A stretch of 64,000 nt of DNA from Cavia porcellus (Eukaryota; Chordata; Mammalia; Rodentia; Caviidae), in contig NW_026947547.1 in NCBI RefSeq assembly GCF_034190915.1, forward strand, positions 1-64,000, in the 5' to 3' direction. Below, one piece after another: positions 22,076 through 32,715 of this stretch. Position 1 is the stretch's first letter. Each line of letters starts with the position of its first letter. The notes beneath the pieces were generated by a model, which was given only the letters and a program-made list of their open reading frames with translations, had not been told where the DNA came from and ran no database searches. Both the position numbers and the translations under genes were made by a program.

Positions 22076-25000
22076 TAGGAGTTTGGGTTAGAGTTAGGGT
22101 TAGGGTTGGGTTAGGGTTAGCCTTAGGGTTAGGGTTAGGTTTAGTGATGGTTAGGGTTGGTTAGAGGTAGGCTTAAGGTTAGGGTTACGGTTACATTTAG
22201 GTTTAGGTTCGGGTTAGGGTTAGGTTGAGGTTTAGGTTTAGGTTTAGGTTTAGGGTTAGAGTTTGTGTTAGGGCAGGAATAGAGTTAAGGTTGGGTTGGG
22301 TTAGGGATAGGGTTAAATATATGGTTAGCATTAGGTTTAGGTGTTAGGGTTTGGGTTAGGTTTAGGTATAGGGGTGGGTTAGGTTTAGGGTTAGGGTTAG
22401 GCTTAGCATAAGGGGTAGGGTTAGGTTTAGGGTTAGGGTTAGGGTTAAGGTTAGGGTTAGGGTTGGGTTAGGGTTAGGGTTAGGGTCAGGGTTAGCGTTA
22501 GGCTTAGAGCTAGGTTTAGGATTAGAGATAGGATTAGGTTTAGTGTTAGTGTTAGGGTTAGGGTTGGGTTAGGTTTTATTGTTTGGATTAGGGTTAGGGT
22601 TAGGCTTTGGTTTAGGGACAGAGTTAGGGTTAGTTTTAGCGTTGGGTTATGGTTAGGGTCAGGGTTAGGGTTAGTGTTAGGGTTAGGGTTAGGGTTAGCG
22701 TTTCGGTTAGGGTCAGGGTTAGGTTTAGGGTTAGGGTTAGTTTTAGGCTTAGGGTTAGGGTTAGGGTTGGGTTAGTGTTAGGGTTAGGGTCAGGGTTAGC
22801 GTTATGCTTAGAGCAGGGTTAGGATTAGAGATAGGATTAGGTTTAGTGTTAGTTTTAGGGTTAGGGTTGGGTTAGGTTTTATTGTTTGGGTTAGGGTTAG
22901 GGTTAGGCTTTGGGTTAGGGTCAGGGTTAGGGTTAGTGTTAGCATTGGGTTTCGGTTAGGGTTAGGGTTAGGGTTAGGGATACTATTAGGGGTAGGGTTA
23001 GGTTAAATGTTAGAGGTACTGTTAGGGTTGAGTTTGGGTTATGGTTATGGTTAGGCTTAGGGTTAGGGTTAGGCTTTGGCTTAGGGTATGGGTCAGGGTT
23101 AAGGTTAGGGTTAGCATTGGGTTAGGGTTAGGGTCAGGGTTAGTGTTAGTGTTAGGTTACGGTTAGGGGTTAGTGTTAGGGTTAGGGTGAGGGTTGGGTT
23201 AGGGTTAACCTTAGGGTTAGGGTTAGGTTTAGTTATGGTTAGGGTTGGTTAGGGTTGGGGTTAGCATTAGGCTTAGGGTTAGGTTAAGGCTTAGGGTTAG
23301 GGTTACGGTTTGGGTTAGTGTTAGGTTTCGGGTTGGTTTAGGGTAAGTGTTAGGGTTAGGGTTAGGGTTCGAGTTAGGGTTAGGATTAGGGGTTAGGGTT
23401 AGGGTTAGGTTTCTGATTAGTGTTAGGGTTAGCGTTGGGTTAGGGTTACGGTTAGGGTTAAGGTTAGCGTTAGGCTTAGAGCTAGGGTTAGGATTAGAGA
23501 TAGGATTAGGTTTAGTGTTAGTGTTAGGGTTAGGGTTAGGTAAGGTTTTATTGTTTGGGATAGGGTTAGGGTTAGGCTTTGGTTTAGGGTCAGGGTTAGG
23601 ATTAGGGTTAGCGTTGGGTTAGGGTTAGGGTCAGGGTTAGTGTTAGTGTTAGGGTTAGGGTTAGGGGTTAGGGTTAGGGTTAGGGTTATGGTTGGGTTAG
23701 GGTTATCCTTAGGGTTAGGGTTAGGTTTAGTGATGGTTAGGGTTCGTTAGGAGTAGGCTTAAGGTTAGGGTTATGGTTATATTTAGGTTTAGGTTTGGGT
23801 TAGGTTTAGGTTGAGGTTTAAGTTTAGGTTTAGGTTTAGGGTTAGAGTTTGATTTAGGGTATGAATAGAGTCAAGGTTGGTTTGGGTTAGGGATAGGGTT
23901 AAGTTTATAGTTAGCATTAGGTTTAGGTGTTAGGGTTAGTGTTGGGGTTTGGGTTAGGGTTATGTATAGGGTTGGGTTAGGTTTAGGGTTAGGGTTAGGC
24001 TTAGCATAAGGGTTAGGTTTAGGTTTAGGGTTAGAGTTAGGGTGAGGGTTTAGGGTTCGGGTTAGGGTTAGGGTTAGTGCTAGGGTTAGGGTTAGGTGTT
24101 AGGTTTAGAGTTAGGGTTAGGGTTGGGTTAGGGTTAGGCTTAGGGTTAGGGTTAGGTTTAGTGTTGGTTAAGGATCGTTAGGGATAAGGTTAGGGTTAGG
24201 GTTACAGTTTGGTTTAGATTAGGATTCGGGTTAGGCTTAGGTTTAGGGTTATGGTTGGGATTAGCGTTAAGGTTGGTTTGTGTTAGGGTTAGGGTTAGGT
24301 TAATGGTCATCATTAGTTTGAGGTGTTAGGGTTAGGGTTAGTGTTTGGGTTACAGTTAGGTATAGGGTTGGGTTCGGTTTCGGGTTAGGGTTAGGTTTAC
24401 GGTTGGTTTAGGTTGAGAATTAAGGTTGGGTTAGGGTTAGGGTTAGGGTTAGCGTTAAGGTTAAGGTTAACGTTTGGGTTAGGGTTAGATTAGGGTTAGG
24501 CTTAGCGTTACGGTTTGGGTTACGTTTAATTTTGGATTAGGTGTAAGTTTCGAGTTAGTGTTACGGTTATGGTTAGGGTTAGTTTAAGGTTTGGGTTAGA
24601 GTTGGGTTAGGCTTTGCATGGGGGTAAAGGTTAGGGTTAGGGTTAGGGCTAGGGTTAGGGTTAGGCTTAGGGTTTGAGGGTTAGGGTTAGTGTTGGAGGT
24701 TTAGGGTAAAATTTAGGTTTAGGGCTCAGGTTAGGTGTAGCATTCGCTTTAGGGTTAGGGTTAGGTTAGTTTTAGGTTTAGGGTTAGGGCTAGGGTTAGG
24801 ATTAGTGTTGGGTTAGAGTTAGGGTTAGGGTTAGTCTTGGGGTTAGTGTTAGGGTGAGGGTGAGGGTTAGGTTAGGGTTAGGATTGGGTTAGAGTTAGGG
24901 TGAGAATTAGGGTTAGGGTTAGGGTGAGAATCAGGTTAAGGTTCATGGTTAGGGCTAGCATTAGAGTTAGGGTTAGGGTAGGTTTAGGGTTAGGGTTGTG

Positions 25001-25390
25001 TTAGTGTTAGGGATAGGGTTAGTGTTAGGGTTTGGTTAGGGTTAGGGTTATGGTTAGGCTTAGCGTAAGGGTTAGGGTTAGGGTTAGGTTTAGGGTTAGG
25101 GTTATGTTTTGGGTTAAGGTTGGGTTAGGGTTAGTATTAGGGTTCGGGTTGGGTTAGTTTTAGGGTCACGGCTAGGGTTAGGGTTACGTTTGGGTTAGGA
25201 TTTGGGTTAGGTTAGGGTTAGGGTTAGGGCTAATGATAGGGGTAGGGTTAAAGTTAGTGCTAGGTTTAGGGTTTCATTAGTGTTAGTGTTATGGTTCGGG
25301 TTATGGTTAGGGTTGGGTTTGGGGTTAGGTTTGTGGTTGTGGTTGGCGATAGGTTTACGGCAAGGTTTAGGGATAGGGTTAGGATTAGGG
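22075..25390 (+). repeat. Duplicated block, copy 2 of the ~11.6-kb-spaced pair
   Basis: This is the partner of 10,465-13,810. From about 25,010 it also aligns to 16,360-17,100 with a spacing of 8,649. At CGGTGTTAGG (25,393 and 16,744) it follows that second relative instead of its main partner, which reads CGGTTTAGATTTGG. The end of the block is thus a switch point between two templates. Confidence 0.8.
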
Positions 25391-25560
25391 TACGGTGTTA
25401 GGGTTAGGGTTAGGTTTGGTTTAGGGTTAGTGTTAGGGTTACAGTTAGGGTTAGGTTTAGGGTTAGATTTACGTTTAGTTTTAGGGTTGGGTTTCAGGTT
25501 AGGGTTAGGTTTAGGCGTTTGGTTAGGTTTAAGTTTAGTGTTAATTTAGGGTTGGTTTCG
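25390..25560 (+). repeat. Segment shared with 16,741-16,911
   Basis: CGGTGTTAGG, GATTTACGTTTAG and GGCGTTTGGTTAGG follow in the same order and spacing as in 16,741-16,911 (offset 8,649). No gene is seen. Confidence 0.7.
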
Positions 25561-25599
25561 GTTGGTTAGGTTTAGGGTTAGGCTTAGGCTTAGGTTTAG

Positions 25600-25950
25600 G
25601 GTTAGGGTTAGAATTATGGTTAGGTTTAGTGTCAGGGTTGTGTTACCGTTAGGGTTAGGGTTAGGGTTAGGTTTAGGCTTATGGTAGGGTAAGGGTAGCG
25701 TTAGGGTTAGGGTACTCTTATCGTTAGGGTTATGGTTATGGTTAGGGTTAGGGTTCGTGTTGGGTTAGGTTTAGGGTTAGGGTTAGATTTAGGGTTAGGT
25801 TTAGTGTCAGGGTTGTGTTACGGTTAGGGTTAGGGTTAGGGTTAGGTTTAGGCTTATGGTAGGGTAAGGGTAGCGTTAGGGTTAGGGTACTCTTATTGTT
25901 AGGGTTATGGTTATGGTTAGGGTTAGGGTTCGTGTTGGGTTAGGTTTAGG
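25600..25950 (+). repeat. 175-bp tandem duplication (copy A)
   Basis: TACTCTTAT occurs twice (ACTC at 25,714 and 25,889), each preceded by GTGTCAGGGTTGTGTTA and GGCTTATGGTAGGG. The second unit reads ACTCTTATTG, the first ACTCTTATCG. The period equals 29 hexamers plus one base. The outer edges are approximate. Confidence 0.85.
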
Positions 25951-27586
25951 TTAGGGTTAGGGTTGGGTTAGGGTTGCTGTTGGGGTTGTGGTTCAGGTTG
26001 GGGTTGGGGTTGGGTTTGGGTTTAAGGTTAGTGTTAGGTTTAGGGTTAGGGTTAGGGTAGAGTTAGGGTTAGGGATAGGGTTAGGGTTGGGTTAGTGTTA
26101 TGGTTAGGGATAGGTTTAGTGTTGGGTTAGGGTAGGGTTTGCGGTTGTGTTACGGTTTGGTGTTGGCATTTGGGTTTGGGTTAGGGTAAGTGCAAGGGTT
26201 AGGTTTAGGGTTAGGGTTAGGTTTGGTTAGGGTTGGTTAGGCTTAGGGTTAGGGTTAGGGTTAGCATTAGGCTTAGGGTTTGGGTTAGGCTTAGGGTTAG
26301 GGTTACGGTTTGTGTTAGTGTTAGTGTTAGGGTTGGGTTAGGGTAAGTGTTAGGTTTAGGGTTAGGGTTAGAGTTAGGGTTAGGATTAGGGGTTAGGGTT
26401 AGGTTTAGGGTTGGGTTAGGTTTAGGGTTAGGTCAGGGTTAGCGTTAGGCTTAGGGCTAGGGTTAGGATTAGAGATAGGATTAGGTTTAGTGTTAATGTT
26501 AGGGTTAGGGCTGGGTTAGGTTTTATTGTTTGGGTTAGGGATAGGGTTAGGCTTTGCATTAGGGTCAGGGTTAGGGTTAGGGTTAGCGTTGGGTTAGGGT
26601 TAGGGTTAGGGTTAGGGTTAGGGTTAGGGATACTATTAGGGGTAGGGTTAGGTTAAATGTTAGAGGTACTGTTAGGTTTGGGTTTGGGTTATGGTTATGG
26701 TTAGGGTGAGGGTTAGGGTTAGGCTTTGGCTTCGAGTATGGGTCAGGGTTAGGGTTAGGGTTAGTGTTGTGTTATGGTTAGAGTTTAGGTTTAGGGTTAG
26801 GGTTTAGGGTTGGGTTAGGGTTAGGCTTAGGTTTATGGTTATGTTTAATTTTGGTTAGGGTTCATTAGGGATAGGGTTAGGTTTAGGGTTACGGTTAGGT
26901 TTAGATTAGGGTTCAGGTTAGGCTTTGGGTTAGGGTTAGGGTTGGGATTAGAGTTAAGTTTGGTTTGGGGTAAGGTTAGGGTTAGGTTTATGGTCAGCAT
27001 TAGGTTTAGGTGTTAGGATTAGGGTTAGTGTTTGGGTTAGGGTTAGCTATAGGGTTGGGTTCGGTTTCGGGTTAGAGTTAGGTTTAGGGTTGGGTTAGGT
27101 TTAGAATTAGGGTTGGGTTAGGGTTATGTTAGGGTTAGGGTTAGGGTTAGCGTTAAGGTTAGGTTTAGCGTTTGGGTTAGGGTTAGATTAGGGTTAGGCT
27201 TAGAGTTAGGGTTAGGGTCACGTTTAGTGTTCGGTTAGGTGTTGGCTTAGATTTAGTGTTAGGGTTAGGGTTAGATTAAGGTTAGGGTTAGAGTTGGGGT
27301 TAGGCTTGAGTGGGTGTAAGGGTTAGGGTTAGGGTTAGGGCTAGGGTTAGGGTTTGAGGGTTAGGGTTAGTATTGGAGGGTTAGGGTAAAATTTAGGGTT
27401 AGGGCTTGTGTTAGGTGTAGCGTTGGTTTAGGTTTAGCGTTAGGTTAGGTTTAGGTTTATGGTTAGGGCTAGGTTTAGGATTAGTGTTGGGTTAGAGTTA
27501 GGGTTAGGGTTAGGTTTATGGTTAGGATTAGGGTTAGGGGTTATGCTTATGGATAGGGTTAAGGTTAGTTTTGGATTAGTGTTAGG

Positions 27587-27599
27587 GTTCCCCTTGGGG
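27587..27599 (+). other. GTTCCCCTTGGGG marker, a short C-run hairpin (6 copies)
   Basis: This is the only CCCC run type I found on the + strand. CCCC-TT-GGGG could pair as a 4-bp stem. It occurs at 27,587, 34,364, 45,493, 50,768, 58,311 and 63,029, always after TTTTGGATTNGTGTTAGG and before TTAGCGTTAGGGTGAGG. Related modules elsewhere (for example near 2,370 and 5,852) read TTAGCCTTGGGG, so two substitutions (A and G to C) created it once, and duplication spread it. It works as a family tag; no function is implied. Confidence 0.85.
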
Positions 27600-28610
27600 T
27601 TAGCGTTAGGGTGAGGGTGAGGGTTAGGTTAGGGTTAGAATTGGTTTAGAGTTAGGGTGTGGATTAGGGTTAGGGTTAGGGTGAGGATCAGGGTCAGAGT
27701 CAGGGTTAGGGCTAGTGTTAGAGTTAGGGTTAGGGTTAGGTTTAGGGTTAGGTTTGTGTTAGAGTTAGGGATAGGGTTAGTGTTAGGGTTGGGTTAGGGT
27801 TACGGTTAGGGTTAGGGTTAGTGTTATTGGGTTATGGTTAGGGTTATGGTTACGATTATGTTTGGGTTTGGGTTAGGGTTAGGGTTAGGGTTATGTTTTG
27901 GGAAAGCGTTGGGTTAGGGTTAGTATTAGGGTTCGGGTTGGGTTAGTGTTAGGGTTGGGTTAGGGTTAGGGTTAGGGTTAGGGTTAGGGTTAGTGTTATT
28001 GGGTCATGGTTAGGCTTATAGTTAGGTTTATGGTTGGGTTTGGGTTAGGGTTAGGGTTAGGGTTAGGGTTAGGGTTATGTTTTGGGTTAGGGTTGGGTTA
28101 GGGCTAGTATTAGGTTTCGGGTTCGGTTACTGTTAGGGTTATGGCTATGGTTAGGGTTACGTTTGGGTTAGGTTTTGGGTTAGGTTATGGTTAGGGTTAG
28201 GGTTAAGGTTAGGGGTAGGGTTAGAGTTAGTGTTAGGGTTAGGGTTTCATTAGTGTTAGTGTTATGCTTCGGGTTCGGGTTAGGCTTGGGGTTGGGGTTA
28301 GGGTTGTGGTTGTGGTTGGCGATAGGTTTACGGCAAGGTTTAGGGATAGGGTTAGGGTTAGGGTACAGTTTAGATTTGGTTAGGGTTGGTTAGGGTTAGT
28401 GTTAGGCATAGGTTTATGGGTAGGGTAGGGTTAGTGTTAGGTTTAGGGTTAGGGTGGGGTTAGGGTTAGTGTTAGGGTTATAGTTAGGGTTAGGTTTAGG
28501 GTTAGATTTAGGTTTAGGGTTAGGGTTGGGTTTCAGGTTAGGGTTAGGCTTTTGGTTAGATTTAAGTTTAGGGTTAATTTAGTGTTTGTTTCGGTTGGTT
28601 AGGGTTATGG

Positions 28611-28628
28611 TTAGGCTTAGGCTTAGGC
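28611..28628 (+). repeat. Three tandem TTAGGC units (6 copies)
   Basis: Three successive TTAGGC hexamers also occur at 9,798, 35,388, 46,505, 51,798 and 59,341. TTAGGC is the telomere unit of nematodes such as Caenorhabditis elegans. Here it is best read as a G-to-C variant of TTAGGG copied with its block, since it is flanked on both sides by TTAGGG. Confidence 0.85.
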
Positions 28629-28687
28629 TTAGGTTTAGAGTTAGGGTTACATTTAGAGTTAGGTTTAGTGTCAGGGTTGTGTTACGG

Positions 28688-28741
28688 TTAGGGTTAGGGT
28701 TAGGGTTAGGGTTAGGGTTAGGGTTAGGGTTAGGGTTAGGG
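28688..28741 (+). repeat. Longest perfect (TTAGGG)n run found, nine units
   Basis: Nine uninterrupted hexamers lie between TGTTACGG and TTGGGTTAGTG. The same site in related copies holds 5 units (9,875-9,904), 6 (35,465-35,500), 7 (46,582-46,623), 5 (51,875-51,904) and 6 (59,418-59,453). This is length change by whole hexamers at one aligned site. Confidence 0.85.
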
Positions 28742-31700
28742 TTGGGTTAGTGTTATGGTTAGGGATAGGTTTAGGGTTGGGTTAGGGTACCGTTTGCTGT
28801 TGTGTTTCGGTTTGGGGTTGGCGTTGGGGTTTGGGTTAGGGTAAGTGCTAGGGTTAGGGTTAGGGTTAGGGTTAGGTTTGGTTAGGGTAGGTTAGGCTTA
28901 GTGTTACGGTTAGTGTTAGCATTAGGCTTAGGGTTAGGGTAAGGCTTAGGGTTAGGGTTACGGTTTGGGTTATTGTTAGGGTTAGGGTGGGGTTAGGGTA
29001 AGCGTTAGGGTTAGGGTTAGGGTTCGAGTTAGGGTTAGGATTAGGGGTTAGTGTTAGGGATAGGGTTAGGGTTAGGTTTGGGTTAGGGTTATGTTAGGGT
29101 CAGGGTTAGCGTTAGGCTTAGAGCTAGGGTTAGGTTTAGAGATAGGATTAGCTTTAGTGTTAGTGTTAGGGTTAGGGTTGGGTTAGGTTTTCTTGTTTGG
29201 GTTAGGGTTAGGGTTAGGCTTTGGGTTAGGGTCAGGGTTAGGGTTAGGGTTAGCGTTGGGTTAGGGTTAGGGTTAGGGTTAGGGTTAGGGTTAGGGCTAG
29301 GGATACTATTAGTGTTAATGTTAGGTTAAATGTTAGAGGTACTGTTAGGGTTGGGTTTGGGTTATGGTTATGGTTATGGTTAGGGTTAGGGTTATTCTTT
29401 GCCTTCGGTTATGGGTCAGGGTTAGGTTTAGGGTTAGTGTTGGGTTATGGTTAGAGTTTAGGTTTAGGGTTAGGGTTTAGGGTTGGGTTAGGGTTAGGCT
29501 TAGGGTTAGGGTTAGGTTTAGTTTTAGTTAGAGTTCGTTAGGGATAGCGTTAGGGTTATTGTTACGGTTAGGTTTATATTAGGGTTCGGGTTAGGCTTAG
29601 GGTTAGGGTTAGGGTTGGGATTAGAGTTAAGGTTGGTTTGGGTTTAGGTTAGGGTTAGGTTTACGGTCAGCATTAGGTTTAGGTGTTAGGTTTAGGGTTA
29701 GTGTTTGGGTTAGGGTTAGGTATAGGGTTGGGTTCGGTTTCGGGTTAGAGTTAGGTTTAGGGTGTGGTTAAGTTTAGAATTAGGGTTGGGTTAGGGTTAG
29801 GGTTAAGGTTAGGGTTACCGTTAAGGTTAGATTTAGCGTTTGGGTAAGGGTTAGATTATGGTTAGGCTTATAGTTAGGGTTAGGGTTACGTTTAGTGTTC
29901 GGTTAGGTATTGGCTTAGAGTTAGGGTTAGTGTTAGGGTTAGTTTAAGGTTAGGGTTAGAGTTGGGGTTAGGCTTGAGTGGTTGTAAGGGTTAGGGTTAG
30001 GGTTTGGGCTAGGGTTAGGGTTTGAGGGTTAGGGTTAGTGTTGGAGGGTTAGGGTAAAATTTAGGGTTAGGGCTCGGGTTAGGTGTAGCGTTGGTTTAGT
30101 TTAGCGTTAGGTTAGGTTTAGGTTTATGGTTAGGGCTAGCTTTATGATTAGTGCTGGGTTAGAGTTAGAGTTAGGGTTAGGTTTACGGTTAGGATTAGGT
30201 TTAGGGGTTATGCTTATGAATAGGGTTAAGGTTAGTTTTGGATAAGGGTTAGGGTTAGCCTTGGGGTTAGTGTTAGGCTGAGGGTGAGGGTTAGGTTAGG
30301 GTTAGGATTGGTTTAGAGTTAGGGTGAGGATTAGGGTTAGGGTGAGGGTGAGGATCAGGGTCAGAGTCAGGGTTAGGGCTAGTGTTAGAGTTAGGATTAT
30401 TGTTAGCTTTAGGGTTAGGTTTGTGTTAGAGTTAGGGATAGTGTTAGTGTTAGGGTTGGGTTAGGGTTACGGTTAGGGTTAGGGTTAGTGTTATTGGGTT
30501 ATGGTTAGTGTTATGGTTAGGTTTATGGTTGGGTTTGGATTAGGGTTAGGGTTAGGGTTATGTTTTGGGTTAGGATTGGGTTAGGGTTAGTATTAGGGTT
30601 CGGGTTGAGTTACTGTTAGGGATAGGGCTAGGGTTAGGGTTACGTTTGGTTTAGGTTTTGGGTTAGGTTAAGGTTAGGGTTAGGGTTAAGGTTAGGGGTA
30701 GCGTTAGAGTTAGTGTTAGGGTTAGGGTTAGGGTTAGGGTTAGGGTTTGGTTAGGTTTAGGGTTATGGTTAGGCTTTTCGTAAGGGTTAGGGTTAGAGTT
30801 AGGGTTAGGGTTAGGGTTAGGGTCAGGTTAGTGGTCATCATTAGGTTTAGGTGTTAGGGTTATGGTTAGTGTTTGGGTTAGGGTTAGGTATCGGGTTGGG
30901 TTCGGTTTCCGGTTAGGGTTAGGTTTAGGGTTGGGTTAGGTTTAGAATTAAGGTTGGGTTAGGGTTAGGGTTAGGGTTAGCGTTAAGTTTAGGGTTAACG
31001 TTTGGGTTAGGGTTAGATTAGGGTTAGTCTTAGAGTTAGGGTTAGGGTTACGTTTAGTGTTGGATTAGGTGTAAGTTTAGAGTTAGTGTTACGGTTATGG
31101 TTAGGGTTAGTTTAAGTTTAGGGTTAGAGTTGGGGTTAGGCTTTGAGTGGGGGTAAGGGTTAGGGTAAGGGTTAGGGCTAGGGTTAGGGTTTAACTTAGG
31201 GTTTGACGGTTAGGGATAGTGTTGGAGGTTTAGGGTAAAATTTAGGGTTAGGGCTCAGGTTAGGTGTAGCGTTCGGTTTAGGGTTAGGGTTTGGTTAGGT
31301 TTAGGTTTAGGGTTAGGCCTAGGGTTAGGATTAGTGTTGGGTTAGAGTTAGGGTTAGGGTTAGCCTTGGGGTTAGTGTTAGGGTGAGGGTGAGGGTTAGG
31401 TTAGGGTTAGAATTGGGTTAGAGTTAGGGTGAGAATTAGGGTTAGGGTTAGGGTGAGAATCAGGTTCGGGTTCAGGGTTAGGGCTAGCGTTAGAGTTAGG
31501 GTTAGGTTTAGGTTTAGGGTTAGGGTTGTGTTAGTGTTAGGTTTAGAGTTAGGGTTAGGGTTAGGGTTCGGGCTAGGATTAATATTATTGGGTTATGGTT
31601 ATGGTTAGGGTTAGGGGTATGTTTGGCTTAGGGTTAGGTTTAGGGTTCGGGTCGTGTTAGTGTTACGGATAGGGTTAGTGTTAGGGTTTGGTTAGGGTTA

Positions 31701-32369
31701 GGGTTATGGTTAGGCTTAGCGTAAGGGTTAGGGTTAGGGTTAGTGTGAGGTTTTATGGTTGGGTTTGGGTTAGGGTTAGGGTTGGGGTTATGGTTATGTT
31801 TGGGGTTAGGTTTGGGTTAGGCTTAGTATTAGCGTTCGGGTTGCTTTAGTGTTAGGGTTACGGCTAGGGTTTGGGATACCTTTGGGTTAAATTTTGGGTT
31901 AGGTTAGGGTTAGGGTTACGGTTAACGTTAAGGGTAGGGTTAGAGTTAGTGTTAGGGTTAGGGTTTCATTAGTGTTAGTGTTATGGTTCGGGTTATGGTT
32001 AGGGTTGGGGTTGGGGTTAGGGTTGTGGTTGTGGTTGGCGATAGGTTTAGGGCAAGTTTTAGGGTTAGGGTTAGGGTTAGGGTTCGGTTTAAATTTGGTT
32101 AGGGTTGGTTAGGGTAAGTGTTAGGCTTAGGTTTATGGGTAAGGTAGGGTTAGTATTATGGTTAGGGTTAGGGTTGGGTTAGGGTTACAGTTAGGGTTAG
32201 GGTTAGGGTTAGGGTTAGGGTTAGATTTATGTTTAGGGTTAGGGTTGGGTTTCAGGTTAGGGTTAGGGTTAGGCTTTTGGTTAGTTTTAAGTTTAGGGTT
32301 AATTTAGGGTTGGTTTCAGTTGGTTAGGGTTAGGGTTAGGCCTAGGCTTAGGCTTAGCTTTAGGGTTAG

Positions 32370-32715
32370 GGTTAGATTTAGGGTTAGGTTTAGTGTCAGG
32401 GTTGTGTTACGGTTAGGGTTAGGGTTAGGGTTAGGTTTAGGCTTATGGTAGGGTAAGGGTAGCGTTAGGGTTAGGGTACTCTTATCGTTAGGGTTATGGT
32501 TATGGTTAGGGTTAGGGTTCGTGTTGGGTTAGGTTTAGGGTTAGGGTTAGATTTAGGGTTAGGTTTAGTGTCAGGGTTGTGTTACGGTTAGGGTTAGGGT
32601 TAGGGTTAGGTTTAGGCTTATGGTAGGGTAAGGGTAGCGTTAGGGTTAGGGTACTCTTATCGTTAGGGTTATGGTTATGGTTAGGGTTAGGGTTAGTGTT
32701 CGTGTTGTGTTAGGT
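32370..32715 (+). repeat. 175-bp tandem duplication (copy B)
   Basis: ACTCTTATCG occurs at 32,478 and 32,653, a period of 175. The arrangement matches that at 25,714 and 25,889. The outer edges are approximate. Confidence 0.85.

Larger units (their letters stand above)
25560..29200 (+). repeat. Six-copy family, copy A
   Basis: It aligns to 32,340-35,960 (copy B). The spacing is 6,764 at TACTCTTATC and exactly 6,777 at three points: GATACTATT (26,629), GTTCCCCTTGGGG (27,587) and the GTTATGG at 28,187. It carries the 175-bp tandem duplication and the longest pure TTAGGG run, and lacks the 672-bp tandem duplication found in B, C and D. Confidence 0.82.

Noticed and set aside
28611..28628. Nematode origin from TTAGGC units
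   Set aside because: Only short triplets are present within far more abundant TTAGGG, and they travel with their block.
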